In this document: positions 54,979 to 63,949 of the stretch, piece after piece
How positions within the stretch are numbered: the first letter of the stretch is position 1
Layout: every line of letters starts with the position of its first letter
Source of the DNA: Clostridium simiarum
Lineage (GTDB): Bacteria; Bacillota; Clostridia; Clostridiales; Clostridiaceae
Length of the DNA stretch: 64,000 nucleotides
Reading direction: 5' to 3'
NCBI RefSeq assembly: GCF_018919175.1
Contig: NZ_JAHLQL010000001.1
Span: forward strand, 310,001-374,000
Notes under the pieces: generated by a model
The model's input: the letters and a program-made list of their open reading frames with translations, nothing else
What the model was told of the DNA's origin: nothing
Database searches by the model: none
Position numbers and translations under genes: made by a program

Positions 54979-56817
54979 ATGAAGAAGGATAATAGGAAGC
55001 TAATTGGTAAGATTTATTCAGGATTAATCTACTTTATACTCTATATACCAATAATAATACTTATATTATTTTCCTTTAATGAATCCAAATTAAATGCAAC
55101 ATGGACAGGTTTTACCTTTAAGTGGTATCAAAAACTTTTAACTAATAACGGACTTTTAGTAGCGGTAAAAAATAGTTTAGTAATTGCCTTTATAAGTAGT
55201 ATTATATCCGTAATAATAGGAACTCTTACTGCGGTAGGCATATATAAGTCTAAGTTTAAAGGAAAGTCTGTAATGGATGGAATGCTTTATATACCTATAG
55301 TTATTCCAGAGATCGTTTTGGGTATAGCTTTACTAGCGTTTTTTTCCTTAATAGATGTGGATAGAGGTATATTAACACTTATAATAGCACATATAACTTT
55401 TAGTATATCTTATGTGGTGGTGGTTGTAAGAGCTAGATTAGAAGGTTTTGATAAATCTATTGAAGAGGCAGCAATGGATTTAGGGGCTACCCCTTTTCAG
55501 ACTTTTTTAAAGGTAACTTTACCTAGCATTATGCCAGGAGTTATAGCAGGTGGCCTTCTAGCATTTACATTATCTATAGATGATGTAATAATTAGCTTCT
55601 TTGTGGCAGGACCTAGTAGTATGACTTTTCCATTAAAGGTGTTTTCTATGGTGAAGTTTGGTGTTACTCCTGAAATCAATGCATTATCTAGTATATTGAT
55701 ACTTCTTACAGTTATAGTTGTTATAGTGGCAGAAAAAATTAAGTCTAGTAGTATTAAAAATAAAAATATGAAGAGGGTTTTTGCAGCTCTTATGAGTTTT
55801 ATTTTTATATTTACTTTTGGAGTTTGGAAAGCTTCAAAGTCTACTGTTCAATATGTAGGAGAACTAAATATTTTTAATTGGTCTGATTACATACCAAAGC
55901 CCGTTATTGAGGAGTTTGAAAGAAGGTATAATGTAAAGGTGAATTATGCCACATATGGTTCTAATGAAGAAATGTTAGCTAAAATGATGGCAGGTGGAAA
56001 TAGTTACGATGTGGTAGTAGCAGCGGATTATATGGTAGATATAATGAGAAAGCAAGATATGCTTCAAAGAATAGATACAAAAGCTTTGGCTAATTGGGGT
56101 AATATAGGAGAGGAGTTCAAACATTTATACTTTGATGAAAATGACGAGTATAGTGTGCCTTATATGAGATCAGAAGCTATAATAGTAGTGGATTCCACAA
56201 AGATAAGTGATGAAGATATAAAAGGCTTTAAAGACTTATGGAAGGATGAATTCAAAGACTCTATAGTTATGTTAGATGATCCTAGAGGAGTTATAGGAAT
56301 GACATTAAAGAGTTTAGGATATAACTTTAATGAAACTGATGTTGATAAGTTAAATGAGGCTAAGCTTAGATTAAAAGCACTTCAACCAAATATAAAGGCT
56401 TATGATAGTGATAATTCTAAATCTATGCTCATAAGTAGAGAGGTGCCTATAGGAGTTGCCTGGTCTGCAGAAGCAGGTTTTGCCATGGCGGAAAATAAGG
56501 ATCTTAAAGTTGTTATACCAGAAGAAGGACTATTCCTTCAGCAAGATAATTTTATAGTTCCTAAAAACGCTAAGAATTCAAAAGAAGCAGAGCTATTTTT
56601 AAACTTTATATTAGAAGCTGATGTAAGTATAGAGTTTACAAAGGCATATCCTTATACAAACTGTAACGAAGCTACATATGATATGACTCCAAAAGAAATA
56701 CTAGAAAGTCCATTATCCTTTCCGCCAGAAGAAGAGCTTAAAAAAGGCGATTATTTAATGGATATAGGAGAGGCTGTTAAGTATTATGATATTATTTGGT
56801 CGGAAATAAAGAATTAA
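54979..56817 (+). CDS. potCD: Fused polyamine permease and binding protein (PotC-PotD)
   Basis: A 612-residue fusion. Residues 1-252 are a PotC permease with six helices and the EAA loop EEAAMDLGATPFQTFLKVTL followed by P (162-182). A short basic linker and a seventh hydrophobic helix at about 266-283 follow. From about 293 the protein is a PotD-like periplasmic binding domain (GELNIFNWSDYIPKPVIEEF, then a segment containing YGSNEEMLAKMMAGG). No stop, lipobox Cys or obvious cleavage site separates the parts, so the binding domain is covalently tethered. Such PotCD fusions occur in some Firmicutes. Importing spermidine/putrescine is inferred. Confidence 0.93.
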   Translation: MKKDNRKLIGKIYSGLIYFILYIPIIILILFSFNESKLNATWTGFTFKWYQKLLTNNGLLVAVKNSLVIAFISSIISVIIGTLTAVGIYKSKFKGKSVMDGMLYIPIVIPEIVLGIALLAFFSLIDVDRGILTLIIAHITFSISYVVVVVRARLEGFDKSIEEAAMDLGATPFQTFLKVTLPSIMPGVIAGGLLAFTLSIDDVIISFFVAGPSSMTFPLKVFSMVKFGVTPEINALSSILILLTVIVVIVAEKIKSSSIKNKNMKRVFAALMSFIFIFTFGVWKASKSTVQYVGELNIFNWSDYIPKPVIEEFERRYNVKVNYATYGSNEEMLAKMMAGGNSYDVVVAADYMVDIMRKQDMLQRIDTKALANWGNIGEEFKHLYFDENDEYSVPYMRSEAIIVVDSTKISDEDIKGFKDLWKDEFKDSIVMLDDPRGVIGMTLKSLGYNFNETDVDKLNEAKLRLKALQPNIKAYDSDNSKSMLISREVPIGVAWSAEAGFAMAENKDLKVVIPEEGLFLQQDNFIVPKNAKNSKEAELFLNFILEADVSIEFTKAYPYTNCNEATYDMTPKEILESPLSFPPEEELKKGDYLMDIGEAVKYYDIIWSEIKN

Positions 56818-56866
56818 TACTGATGACAATTTAAAATTAATAAACCTTTACAAATATAATTCTCAT

Positions 56867-56893
56867 AAAAAAACAGGCATAGCCTGTTTTTTT
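56867..56893 (+). terminator. Rho-independent terminator of the pot operon
   Basis: AAAAAAACAGGC pairs with GCCTGTTTTTTT around ATA, 50 bases after potCD. Confidence 0.93.
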
Positions 56894-57193
56894 ACTACTT
56901 AGATGTTGATAATAACTTTTAAGTAATATAAAATATTATTAACTACATATTGGTTTAATTTGGAGTTTGATTATTTTTATATTAGTCCTCCTAATTGTGA
57001 GCAGGAATTTATTTATACATCCTACATGTGTTTTTAAGATGGTTATATTAAAACCACTGGGAAAATTTATAGGTTATATAATTTTTAATAATTAAGAAAT
57101 AAATACATTAGATTTTTTATTATGTAGATAATATTAAAGAATAATTAATGAATAGTTGAAGATTAAAAACCTTTAATAAAAGGAGTTGTTTTT
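56894..57193 (+). other. Intergenic region upstream of ldh
   Basis: I see no gene, hairpin or known RNA here. The only clear element is the ribosome binding site AAAAGGAG just before ldh. The promoter cannot be placed with confidence in this very A/T-rich stretch. Confidence 0.4.
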
Positions 57194-58141
57194 ATGAACA
57201 TAAAAGGTACAAAAATATCTATCATAGGAGCTGGCTTTGTTGGGTCCACCACGGCTTATGCTTTAATGCTAGAAGGATTAGCTTCTGAAATAGTAATAGT
57301 TGATATAAACAAAGATAAGGCCTTGGCAGAAGCCATGGATTTATCCCATGGAGCTTCCTTTGTTAAACCAGTAGATATAAAAGCTGGAGGATATGAGGAT
57401 ACAAAGGATTCTGATATTGTAATAATAACAGCAGGAGTTGGACCTAAACCTGGGGAAACTAGATTAGATATAATAAATAAAAATTTAAAAGTATTTAAGA
57501 GTATAGTGCCAGAGGTGGTTAAATATAGTCCTAATTCTATACTACTTGTAGTTTCTAATCCAGTAGATGTTTTAACTTACATAACTTACAAGCTTTCAGG
57601 TTTCCCAAAGGAGAGAGTTATAGGTTCTGGAACAGTATTAGATACATCTAGATTCCGTTATATGCTAAGTGAGCATTTTAAAATTGATGCTAGAAATATT
57701 CATACTTATATAATAGGAGAGCATGGGGATTCTGAAATTGCTGCTTGGAGCTTAACAAGTATTGCTGGTATGAATGCGGATGAATATTGTGATAATCTAT
57801 GTGGTGGTTGCGATGCAGAATTTAAGAAAAATATACCACAAGATGTAAAAAATGCAGCCTATGAGATACTAAATAGAAAAGGATATACTAACTATGCTGT
57901 AGCTCTTGCGGTTAGAAGAATTGTAGAGGCTATTGTGAGAGATGAAAAAGCTATATTGACTGTATCTAGCCTATTTAAGGGAGAATATGATATTGAAGAT
58001 GTGTATTTAGGTATACCTACAGTAATAGGTAAAGAGGGAGCTAATAAGATTTTAGAAGTTCCTTTAAATAAAGAAGAACTAAACAAACTTAAAGAATCAG
58101 CAGAAATATTAAAGGATCATGTATCAAAATCTGATATATAG
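57194..58141 (+). CDS. ldh: L-lactate dehydrogenase
   Basis: A 315-residue NAD-dependent L-LDH. The Rossmann motif is [37 protein letters not shown] and [19 protein letters not shown] (Asp and Arg of substrate binding) follow, and the catalytic His is in [14 protein letters not shown]. It reduces pyruvate to lactate. An Arg (not Asp) in the GETRLDI loop marks it as LDH rather than malate dehydrogenase. The ATG follows AAAAGGAG. The next promoter begins three bases after the stop. Confidence 0.95.
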   Translation: MNIKGTKISIIGAGFVGSTTAYALMLEGLASEIVIVDINKDKALAEAMDLSHGASFVKPVDIKAGGYEDTKDSDIVIITAGVGPKPGETRLDIINKNLKVFKSIVPEVVKYSPNSILLVVSNPVDVLTYITYKLSGFPKERVIGSGTVLDTSRFRYMLSEHFKIDARNIHTYIIGEHGDSEIAAWSLTSIAGMNADEYCDNLCGGCDAEFKKNIPQDVKNAAYEILNRKGYTNYAVALAVRRIVEAIVRDEKAILTVSSLFKGEYDIEDVYLGIPTVIGKEGANKILEVPLNKEELNKLKESAEILKDHVSKSDI

Positions 58142-58143
58142 TA

Positions 58144-58172
58144 TTGACAATTTAATATTAAGCATATATAAT
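58144..58172 (+). promoter_or_regulatory. Consensus sigma-A promoter for the asnA T-box leader
   Basis: TTGACA (58144-58149) and TATAAT (58167-58172) with exactly 17 bases between, a perfect match to consensus. Transcription should start near 58180. Confidence 0.9.
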
Positions 58173-58198
58173 AACAAGAAATAAATATTTATCATAAA

Positions 58199-58474
58199 CA
58201 TTGATAGGAAGAGTACTTATGAGAAGTAGTCTAAGCGAGTAGGTGAGGGTGAAAGACCTACACGAAGCTTATAAGGAAGAACATCCTGGAGTTTTCAAAC
58301 GAAATCTAAGAGAGTAGTATTGAACGGAGCCTAACCGTTAAAACTAGGACAGTATCGAGTTTATTAATTAATTCCGTACTGATAGAGTGAACACTTTTAG
58401 TTAACTTAGGTGGTACCGCGGAAGTTTAGCCTTTCGTCCTAATATATTATATATTAGGACGAAAGGCTTTTTAT
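58199..58474 (+). ncRNA. T-box riboswitch leader (asparagine specific)
   Basis: Stem I has AGGAAGAGTAC at its 5' base (58206-58216) and the returning strand TATAAGGAAGAACATCCT. In the specifier position lies AAC (58280-58282), an Asn codon, followed by A. The T-box AGGTGGTACCGCGG is at 58408-58421 and pairs with the acceptor end of uncharged tRNA. A terminator with TAGGACGAAAGGCT closes the leader. Uncharged tRNA-Asn should allow read-through into asnA, which matches the gene function. Confidence 0.95.
58428..58474 (+). terminator. T-box regulated terminator
   Basis: AGCCTTTCGTCCTAATATA is inverted at about 58450-58468 and followed by TTTTTAT. The left arm competes with the T-box antiterminator. 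Confidence 0.93.
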
Positions 58475-58595
58475 ATTTATAGGAATTTGGCCAAATTCTT
58501 ATAAATGAAAATTTCAACAATTAGAATTTTTTACAACAGATTAAACCTTTATATAATGGATTTGTTAAAGGATAGTTGAAATGGAGGAAAATATT

Positions 58596-59603
58596 ATGGA
58601 AACAATTATACCAAAGAAATATAAATCACAATTAGATATAAAAGAAACAGAAATAGCAATAAAAAAGGTTAAAGATTATTTTGAACAGAAGATTATAGAG
58701 ATTTTAAATTTAACTAGAGTTTCAGCCCCTTTATTTGTAACTAGCAATACAGGATTAAATGATGATTTAAATGGAGTAGAGAGAGCTGTTAGATTTGGAG
58801 TTAAAGCCTTAGATGAAAGAAAGGCTGAAATAGTTCACTCTCTAGCTAAATGGAAGAGGATGGCTTTATATAGATATGGATTTAAGGAAGGAGAAGGGCT
58901 TTATACTGACATGAATGCCATAAGACGAGATGAGGACTTAGATAATATACATTCTATATATGTGGATCAATGGGATTGGGAAAAGGTAATTTTAAAAGAA
59001 GAGAGAACAATGAAAACATTAAAAGAAACAGTAAGATCTATATATAGAGCATTTAAAGAAACAGAGGAATATATATGCTCAGAGTATGATATTATAGATA
59101 AAATTTTACCAGAAGATATATTTTTTATAACCACTCAAGAATTAGAGGACATGTATCCAGGTTTATCATCCAAAGAGAGAGAAAATGCTATTTGCAAAGA
59201 AAAAAAGGCGGTATTTTTAATGCAAATAGGTGGGGAGCTAAAATCAGGAGAAAAGCATGATGGAAGATCACCAGATTATGATGATTGGAATTTAAATGGA
59301 GATATACTATTTTGGTATCCAGTATTAGATATAGCTCTTGAATTATCATCTATGGGAATAAGAGTAGATGAGAAAGCCTTAGAAAAGCAACTTAGTATTG
59401 CTAACTGTGAATATAAAAAGGAACTAGAATTTCACAGGTCATTATTGGAAGGAAAACTTCCTTATACTATTGGGGGAGGTATAGGTCAATCTAGAATTTG
59501 TATGTATTTTCTTAGAAAAGCTCATATTGGAGAAGTTCAGGCATCTATATGGGGGGAGGAAATCCATGAGCTTTGTGAGAAAAGTAATATTAAGTTACTT
59601 TAA
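58596..59603 (+). CDS. asnA: Aspartate-ammonia ligase (asparagine synthetase A)
   Basis: A 335-residue AsnA of the class II tRNA synthetase-like fold. Signatures include [42 protein letters not shown] and [20 protein letters not shown]. The C-terminus has [20 protein letters not shown] followed by EVQASIW. It makes asparagine from aspartate, ammonia and ATP. The T-box with an AAC specifier upstream is a consistent control. The frame opens at 58581, but ATGGAGGAA precedes ATG 58596. Confidence 0.96.
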   Translation: METIIPKKYKSQLDIKETEIAIKKVKDYFEQKIIEILNLTRVSAPLFVTSNTGLNDDLNGVERAVRFGVKALDERKAEIVHSLAKWKRMALYRYGFKEGEGLYTDMNAIRRDEDLDNIHSIYVDQWDWEKVILKEERTMKTLKETVRSIYRAFKETEEYICSEYDIIDKILPEDIFFITTQELEDMYPGLSSKERENAICKEKKAVFLMQIGGELKSGEKHDGRSPDYDDWNLNGDILFWYPVLDIALELSSMGIRVDEKALEKQLSIANCEYKKELEFHRSLLEGKLPYTIGGGIGQSRICMYFLRKAHIGEVQASIWGEEIHELCEKSNIKLL

Positions 59604-59639
59604 GATATTAAAATAATTGAGGATTTAGGAGGGTGTACT

Positions 59640-60446
59640 ATGAGTGAGGTAGTGAGAAATTATTATGATGAAAATGCAAAAGTGGAGCTAGAAAGATTAA
59701 ATAACCCATATAGTAGTATAGAATTTAATAGTACAATGCACCTTATAGATAAATATTTCCCTAAAACAGGCGAAGTTATTGACATAGGTTCAGGACCTGG
59801 TAGATATTCACTAGAATTATTAAAAAAGAAATATAGTGTAACTTTATTAGAGTTATCAGAAAAGGAACTTGATATAGCAAAGAAAAGAATTGAAGGTGTA
59901 GGACTAAAGGCAGAGAAATATTTATGTGAAAATGCTCTTAATTTAAATATTTTAGAAAGCGATAAATATGATGCTATTTTACTAATGGGCCCTATGTATC
60001 ATATTTTAGATAAAGAGCAAAGAATAAATGTTTTAAAAGAAACCTTAAGAATTTTAAAAAAGCAGGGTATAGCCATAATTTCTTATTTAAACTCCTGGGG
60101 CATATTAAAGGCAGGAGTAACAGAGTTTAGCAGTGTCTTTAAGGATTTAAACAATGTTTATGGTTATTTAGATGAACAAAGTTTTGATGAAAATAATAGT
60201 TTTACAGAAGTATATTTTTCAACTCCAGTACAAGCCTTAGATGAAGTTGAAAAAGCTGGATTTCATATAGCATCCTATGCTGGGGCGGAAAGCTTTCTCT
60301 CAGGAATTGAGGAGGGGGTTATAAAGCTTTATAAAGAAGATAGAGTAGTATATGATAATTTATTAAAGGTAGCAGTAGAGAGCTGTGAACTTCCACAGTA
60401 TAGAGATGCCACTGAACATTTGCATATAGTTGTAAAAAAGATTTAA
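59640..60446 (+). CDS. Class I SAM-dependent methyltransferase
   Basis: A 268-residue methyltransferase. Motif I is VIDIGSGPGRYSLEL (about 43-57), the acidic post-I residue lies in VTLLELSEKEL, and motif IV is YDAILLMGPMYHI. The ending resembles small-molecule or protein methyltransferases of the Methyltransf_11/25 type. The substrate is unknown. It starts 37 bases after asnA behind TAGGAGGG, so some read-through from the T-box operon is possible. Confidence 0.88.
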   Translation: MSEVVRNYYDENAKVELERLNNPYSSIEFNSTMHLIDKYFPKTGEVIDIGSGPGRYSLELLKKKYSVTLLELSEKELDIAKKRIEGVGLKAEKYLCENALNLNILESDKYDAILLMGPMYHILDKEQRINVLKETLRILKKQGIAIISYLNSWGILKAGVTEFSSVFKDLNNVYGYLDEQSFDENNSFTEVYFSTPVQALDEVEKAGFHIASYAGAESFLSGIEEGVIKLYKEDRVVYDNLLKVAVESCELPQYRDATEHLHIVVKKI

Positions 60447-60451
60447 AATAG

Positions 60452-60491
60452 AAAGAACTCCTGATTATAGTTTATAAATCAAGAGTTCTTT
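60452..60491 (+). terminator. Terminator after the methyltransferase
   Basis: AAAGAACTCCTGATT pairs with AATCAAGAGTTCTTT with one mismatch, followed by ATTATAT. It serves the asnA-methyltransferase transcript and perhaps the convergent gene. Confidence 0.75.
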
Positions 60492-60531
60492 ATTATATAG
60501 TGGGAGAATTAATTTAATAGCAATTTTATTT

Positions 60532-60957
60532 TTAACAGAAAAAAGATTCAATTCTATTTAAATCTAGCCCAAAATAAACCCATCTACGGTTCATCCATCT
60601 AAAGCCAGATATAGACCTTCTGCCAACGAAGGTAATGTATGACCAGTAAGATCTTCCATTTGTTTGCCATATATAAGTAAATCTAAACTTGCAAGGTCTG
60701 ATACCACCAGCATCTATTGCAAGGGTACTAGGTCCGCCTGAATGCATAGTTTTTGCTTGGTTTTTAGAGGGAATAAAAGAAGGTGGTAATCCTGGTGGTG
60801 AAGATTGATTTGTAGATCTCATACCGTAGTTCATAGGATAATATGGATTAACTAGCTCAACTTCATACTCACCAACTTCTTCAAATTTTGAATCACCTTC
60901 ATCATAGATTCTCATGTTATCATATTGAGTAAAATCTAAGTCATAAAATCTAAACAT
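60532..60957 (-). CDS. Protein of unknown function with a Trp/Arg/Phe-rich C-terminal domain
   Basis: A 141-residue protein; ATG 60957 follows AAAGGATGG. The N-terminal part is acidic (RFYDLDFTQYDNMRIYDEGD). A proline/glycine/serine-rich stretch STNQSSPPGLPPSFIPSKNQ (about 48-67) links to a C-terminal domain. That domain has CKFRFTYIWQTNGRSYWSYI followed by TFVGRRSISGFRWMNRRWVY and FGLDLNRIESF, a dense aromatic/basic pattern I associate with small clostridial proteins of unknown role. No signal peptide or membrane segment. Confidence 0.6.
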   Translation of the reverse strand: MFRFYDLDFTQYDNMRIYDEGDSKFEEVGEYEVELVNPYYPMNYGMRSTNQSSPPGLPPSFIPSKNQAKTMHSGGPSTLAIDAGGIRPCKFRFTYIWQTNGRSYWSYITFVGRRSISGFRWMNRRWVYFGLDLNRIESFFC

Positions 60958-61090
60958 TATTTCCATCCTTTTATTATTAATACATTATAGAGTATGAAGT
61001 TACTACTCTATTTGTGAATAAATTTTACAAATAAAAAACTTTAGCTAAAGTTTTTAAATTCAGCTAAAGTCTAAAAATTTTCATATAATA

Positions 61091-61249
61091 TTATAATTCT
61101 TCAAAAACATATTTTCCTTCACCACAAATGGGACAAATCCAATCCTCAGGTATGTCTTCAAAGGAAGTTCCAGGAGTTATTCCACTTTGTATATCCCCTA
61201 CTTCTGGATCATATATATAACCGCATTCCACGCATACATACTTTTTCAT
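61091..61249 (-). CDS. Rubredoxin
   Basis: A 52-residue rubredoxin with CxxC pairs in [16 protein letters not shown] and [18 protein letters not shown] 61249 follows AGGAGAG. It is a diverged paralogue of the one at 47591-47752. It stands alone; about 240 bases to the next gene on the right (61250-61494) show no further feature. Confidence 0.95.
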   Translation of the reverse strand: MKKYVCVECGYIYDPEVGDIQSGITPGTSFEDIPEDWICPICGEGKYVFEEL

Positions 61250-61494
61250 AAATTATCTCTCCTATTAAAATTTAATTTAAGTAAAATTCATAAATAATAA
61301 TACTATAATGAGAATAAATAATCAATAATAAAATTTAAATAATAATAAATATCATTAAAATATAGAGTTTAATGAGTATTATCAGTAATAAAACTCTAGC
61401 TGAATAAAGTCATTTTATATGGTAAAATAATCTATATCCTTACTTATATTATAATATGATTTGGATTAAATAAGGTTATGGAGGTAGTAGCATT

Positions 61495-62043
61495 ATGACA
61501 AGGGACAACACAAGGGATATAAGGGTATCTTTAGCAATTTTATTATTAATTATACTAGATCAAGGAATAAAGTTAGTAGTTAGAAGCTATTATGGAGTAA
61601 GTATACCAATAATAGAGGACTTAATTTATTTTAAACCTTTCCTTAATGATAAATATTCTTGGATGAACTCTATGTTTAATTTTGGACTTGGAAAGGTTTT
61701 TCATGTAGTTTTAACTTTAGTAATTCTTATATTAGCTCATTACTGGTTTACATATATGAATAATAAGGGTGGATATAGTAAAATAGGAAAGATACTTCAA
61801 ATATTTTTAATCTCTGGAGGATTGTGCTCTTTGATAGATAAGATATTCTGGAATGGAAGCTTAGACTATATTATGCTTAAAGGCTTTTTTATTTTTGACT
61901 TAAAGGATATATACATAAATGTATTTAATGCTATCTTAATAATTTTTGTCATAAAGCATAGAAAAAGAATCTCAAAGATAAATGAAAAAGAAGTCTTAAG
62001 AGAATACTTTAAATTTATTAAGAAGAGTCTAATAATAAAATAA
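61495..62043 (+). CDS. Signal peptidase II-like membrane protein (LspA paralogue)
   Basis: A 182-residue protein with four hydrophobic helices arranged as in LspA. LLLIILDQGIKLVV is the first motif. The region SGGLCSLIDKIFWNGSLDYI followed by MLKGFFIFDLKDIYINV lines up with GGALGNLIDR...VVDF...FNLADSAI. The two catalytic-type Asp residues (in SLDYI and LKDIY) are present, but the asparagine and Gly-Asn surroundings are altered. It may be a divergent lipoprotein signal peptidase or an inactive relative. The ATG follows ATGGAGGTAG. Confidence 0.65.
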   Translation: MTRDNTRDIRVSLAILLLIILDQGIKLVVRSYYGVSIPIIEDLIYFKPFLNDKYSWMNSMFNFGLGKVFHVVLTLVILILAHYWFTYMNNKGGYSKIGKILQIFLISGGLCSLIDKIFWNGSLDYIMLKGFFIFDLKDIYINVFNAILIIFVIKHRKRISKINEKEVLREYFKFIKKSLIIK

Positions 62044-62050
62044 AATCTTT

Positions 62051-62095
62051 AAAAAAATAGGCTATTGGATTTTTACACTTATAGCCTATTTTTTT
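62051..62095. terminator. Bidirectional terminator
   Basis: AAAAAAATAGGCTAT pairs perfectly with ATAGCCTATTTTTTT between the LspA-like gene and the convergent amidase gene. Confidence 0.9.
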
Positions 62096-62103
62096 ACTAG
62101 AAA

Positions 62104-62640
62104 TTATATAATGACTTTTATAAAGTGAAATTTGCTTGGAGTCCAAGAACTTCTATAAGGAATATTTAAAGCTTCAAAAGAATGTTGAGAGATTAAGGGC
62201 TCTCTTCCTAAAAAAGAAGTTATAATGGCTGAATGGAAGATGGTTCCTTTGTTGTTTTCAAAAAATATAAGGTCTCCTAGCTCTAAGTCTTTTTTGTTAT
62301 AAACTTCTAACCCCTTTACTCCAGGTGAGTTAATGCTTTCACTTACTTTTAAATAGTAATATAGGGAATGCGCTACAGCCCAAGAAATGGACCAAGTATC
62401 CTTCATTATGTTGCCATTATAGCTTTTATACCACCAAGGGCGAGCTGTGTTAAAGTCCATGGGGGCACCACCAGCAAATAAACATTGTGATAAAAAATTA
62501 GCACAATCTCCACCTTTATCATCTACTAGAGGGAAATATCTGTATTTAGGATTAGGCTTTAAGGCATAAGTAATAGCATACTTTGTAGCAGCTAACCGTG
62601 AATACCTATTTTGTCTATATAGGGTTTTACTTATATACAT
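62104..62640 (-). CDS. Amidase-like (NlpC/P60-fold) domain protein, Amidase_6 type
   Basis: A 178-residue single-domain protein of the putative amidase family. The N-terminus RLAATKYAITYALKPNPKYR is followed by the catalytic Cys motif GGDCANFLSQCLFAGGAPMD and WWYKSYN. The C-terminal LELGDLIFFE and the His in GTIFHSAIITS, then LISQHS, complete the active site. No signal peptide is seen. Related proteins in clostridia and bacilli are thought to act on cell-wall or spore material. ATG 62640 follows AAAGAGGTC. Confidence 0.88.
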   Translation of the reverse strand: MYISKTLYRQNRYSRLAATKYAITYALKPNPKYRYFPLVDDKGGDCANFLSQCLFAGGAPMDFNTARPWWYKSYNGNIMKDTWSISWAVAHSLYYYLKVSESINSPGVKGLEVYNKKDLELGDLIFFENNKGTIFHSAIITSFLGREPLISQHSFEALNIPYRSSWTPSKFHFIKVII

Positions 62641-62709
62641 TTAAGACCTCTTTAAATTATTATTATTAATATACTATGATATTTAAACATAAGAGGTCAT
62701 AAATAATTT

Positions 62710-63705
62710 TTAAGAATCTACATATCCATACAAACCTCTAATTGAAACTTCCCCAGAGACTATATGTTCTATTTTACCATCTGGAAGTTCTACAATTAGT
62801 TCACCATTATCACTTATATCAATAGCTTTGGCTCTAAAAATAGAATTTCCTCTTATACATTGGATTTCCTTTTGCAGTAATATTGAATTTTCTCTGCACA
62901 AATCTATGGTTGAGGGAATGTGACCATTATGAATAAATTCTTCATAGTAAGGTTCAAAGGAGTTTAGAACTTCTGCCAAAAGCATCTTCCTATCAATGGA
63001 TTTATTTTTCTCTATTTTTAAGGAAGTAGCAATGGCTTTTAACTCTTTGGAAAAATCCTCTACATCAATATTTACATTGATTCCAATTCCTATGACTATG
63101 TGATTTATCCTTGTTAACTCAGCGCTCATTTCTGTAAGTATCCCAGAGACTTTTTTATTATTTATAACAATATCATTTGGCCATTTTATACTACAGTTAT
63201 TTATACCTAAATTATTCATAGCTTTTAATACAGAGGCAGCACCAATTAAGGTTATTTTAGAGGCAAAAGATGGATCCACATCAGGTTTTAATATAATAGA
63301 CATCCATATACCTTTTCCTTTTGGAGAGACCCATTGTCTACCAAGTCTTCCTTTACCAGAACTTTGATATTCACTTATAACTACAGTGCCATCTGAACAG
63401 CCTTCTCTAGCTATTTCTTTAGCTTTTATATTTGTTGAGTCTATACTTTCATAATGAATAAGGTTTCGCCCTAAGAACTTTGTATTTAAAAAATTATGGA
63501 TTTCTCCAAAGGTTAATACATCTGGTGACTCTAATAATTTATAACCTTTTTTAGGAGAAGATTCTATGTTATAACCTTCTTCTCTTAGGGTATTAATATA
63601 TTTCCATATAGCAGCACGGGTAACGCCAAGAGAAATACTTAATTCCTCTCCAGATAAGAATTCATTCTTTTTTTCCTTTAGTAAAACAACAATTTTATCT
63701 TTCAA
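62710..63705 (-). CDS. birA: Biotin operon repressor / biotin-protein ligase BirA
   Basis: A 331-residue bifunctional BirA. The N-terminal helix-turn-helix (about 5-60; LSGEELSISLGVTRAAIWKY, then INTLREEGYNIESSPKKGYKL) lets it bind DNA. The ligase core has YESIDSTNIKAKEIA, GKGRLGRQWVSPKGKGIWMS, IKWPNDIVINNKKVSGIL and IGIGINVN. A short C-terminal beta domain follows. It biotinylates acyl carriers and may repress biotin genes. The frame opens at 63774, but AAAGGAAGGA precedes TTG at 63705, which gives the usual length. Confidence 0.93.
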   Translation of the reverse strand: MKDKIVVLLKEKKNEFLSGEELSISLGVTRAAIWKYINTLREEGYNIESSPKKGYKLLESPDVLTFGEIHNFLNTKFLGRNLIHYESIDSTNIKAKEIAREGCSDGTVVISEYQSSGKGRLGRQWVSPKGKGIWMSIILKPDVDPSFASKITLIGAASVLKAMNNLGINNCSIKWPNDIVINNKKVSGILTEMSAELTRINHIVIGIGINVNIDVEDFSKELKAIATSLKIEKNKSIDRKMLLAEVLNSFEPYYEEFIHNGHIPSTIDLCRENSILLQKEIQCIRGNSIFRAKAIDISDNGELIVELPDGKIEHIVSGEVSIRGLYGYVDS

Positions 63706-63797
63706 TTTTATCCTTCCTTTAACTAAAGATCCAGTTATTCTAAGGTTTAGGTGGAGTTTGCTTGTTCTTTCCATATGAGATTTAGAATAACTTATTC

Positions 63798-63899
63798 AGT
63801 TGTATAGCAGTGCTTAGACACAGCATAAAAACTCTAAATCACTAAGACCAAAGAGTTATAGTATGTATCACATAAAAACTATCAGCAATGCTACCAACT
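63798..63899 (-). other. Possible structured RNA or tandem terminator region
   Basis: CAGTTGTATAGCAGTGCT (from 63798) pairs imperfectly with AGCAATGCTACCAACTG (to 63899). Inside are AACTCT/AGAGTT and ATAGT/ACTAT. On the minus strand ATGCTG and ATGTG follow runs of T after hairpins, as in tandem terminators. No known RNA family matches. No open frame is seen. Confidence 0.3.
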
Positions 63900-63904
63900 G
63901 CATA

Positions 63905-63932
63905 AAAGCTTTAGAATAAAATCTAAAGCTTT
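63905..63932 (-). terminator. Terminator of the minus-strand gene entering from the right
   Basis: AAAGCTTTAGA pairs with TCTAAAGCTTT around a 6-base loop. Read on the minus strand, TTATG follows. It lies 18 bases after the stop of the partial gene. Confidence 0.75.
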
Positions 63933-63949
63933 ATTTTAAAAACATTATA

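Noticed and set aside
63820..63910. Three CATAAAA repeats considered as a CRISPR-like array
   Set aside because: Repeat units are only about 7 bases and spacing is irregular; they belong to hairpin/T-run structures.
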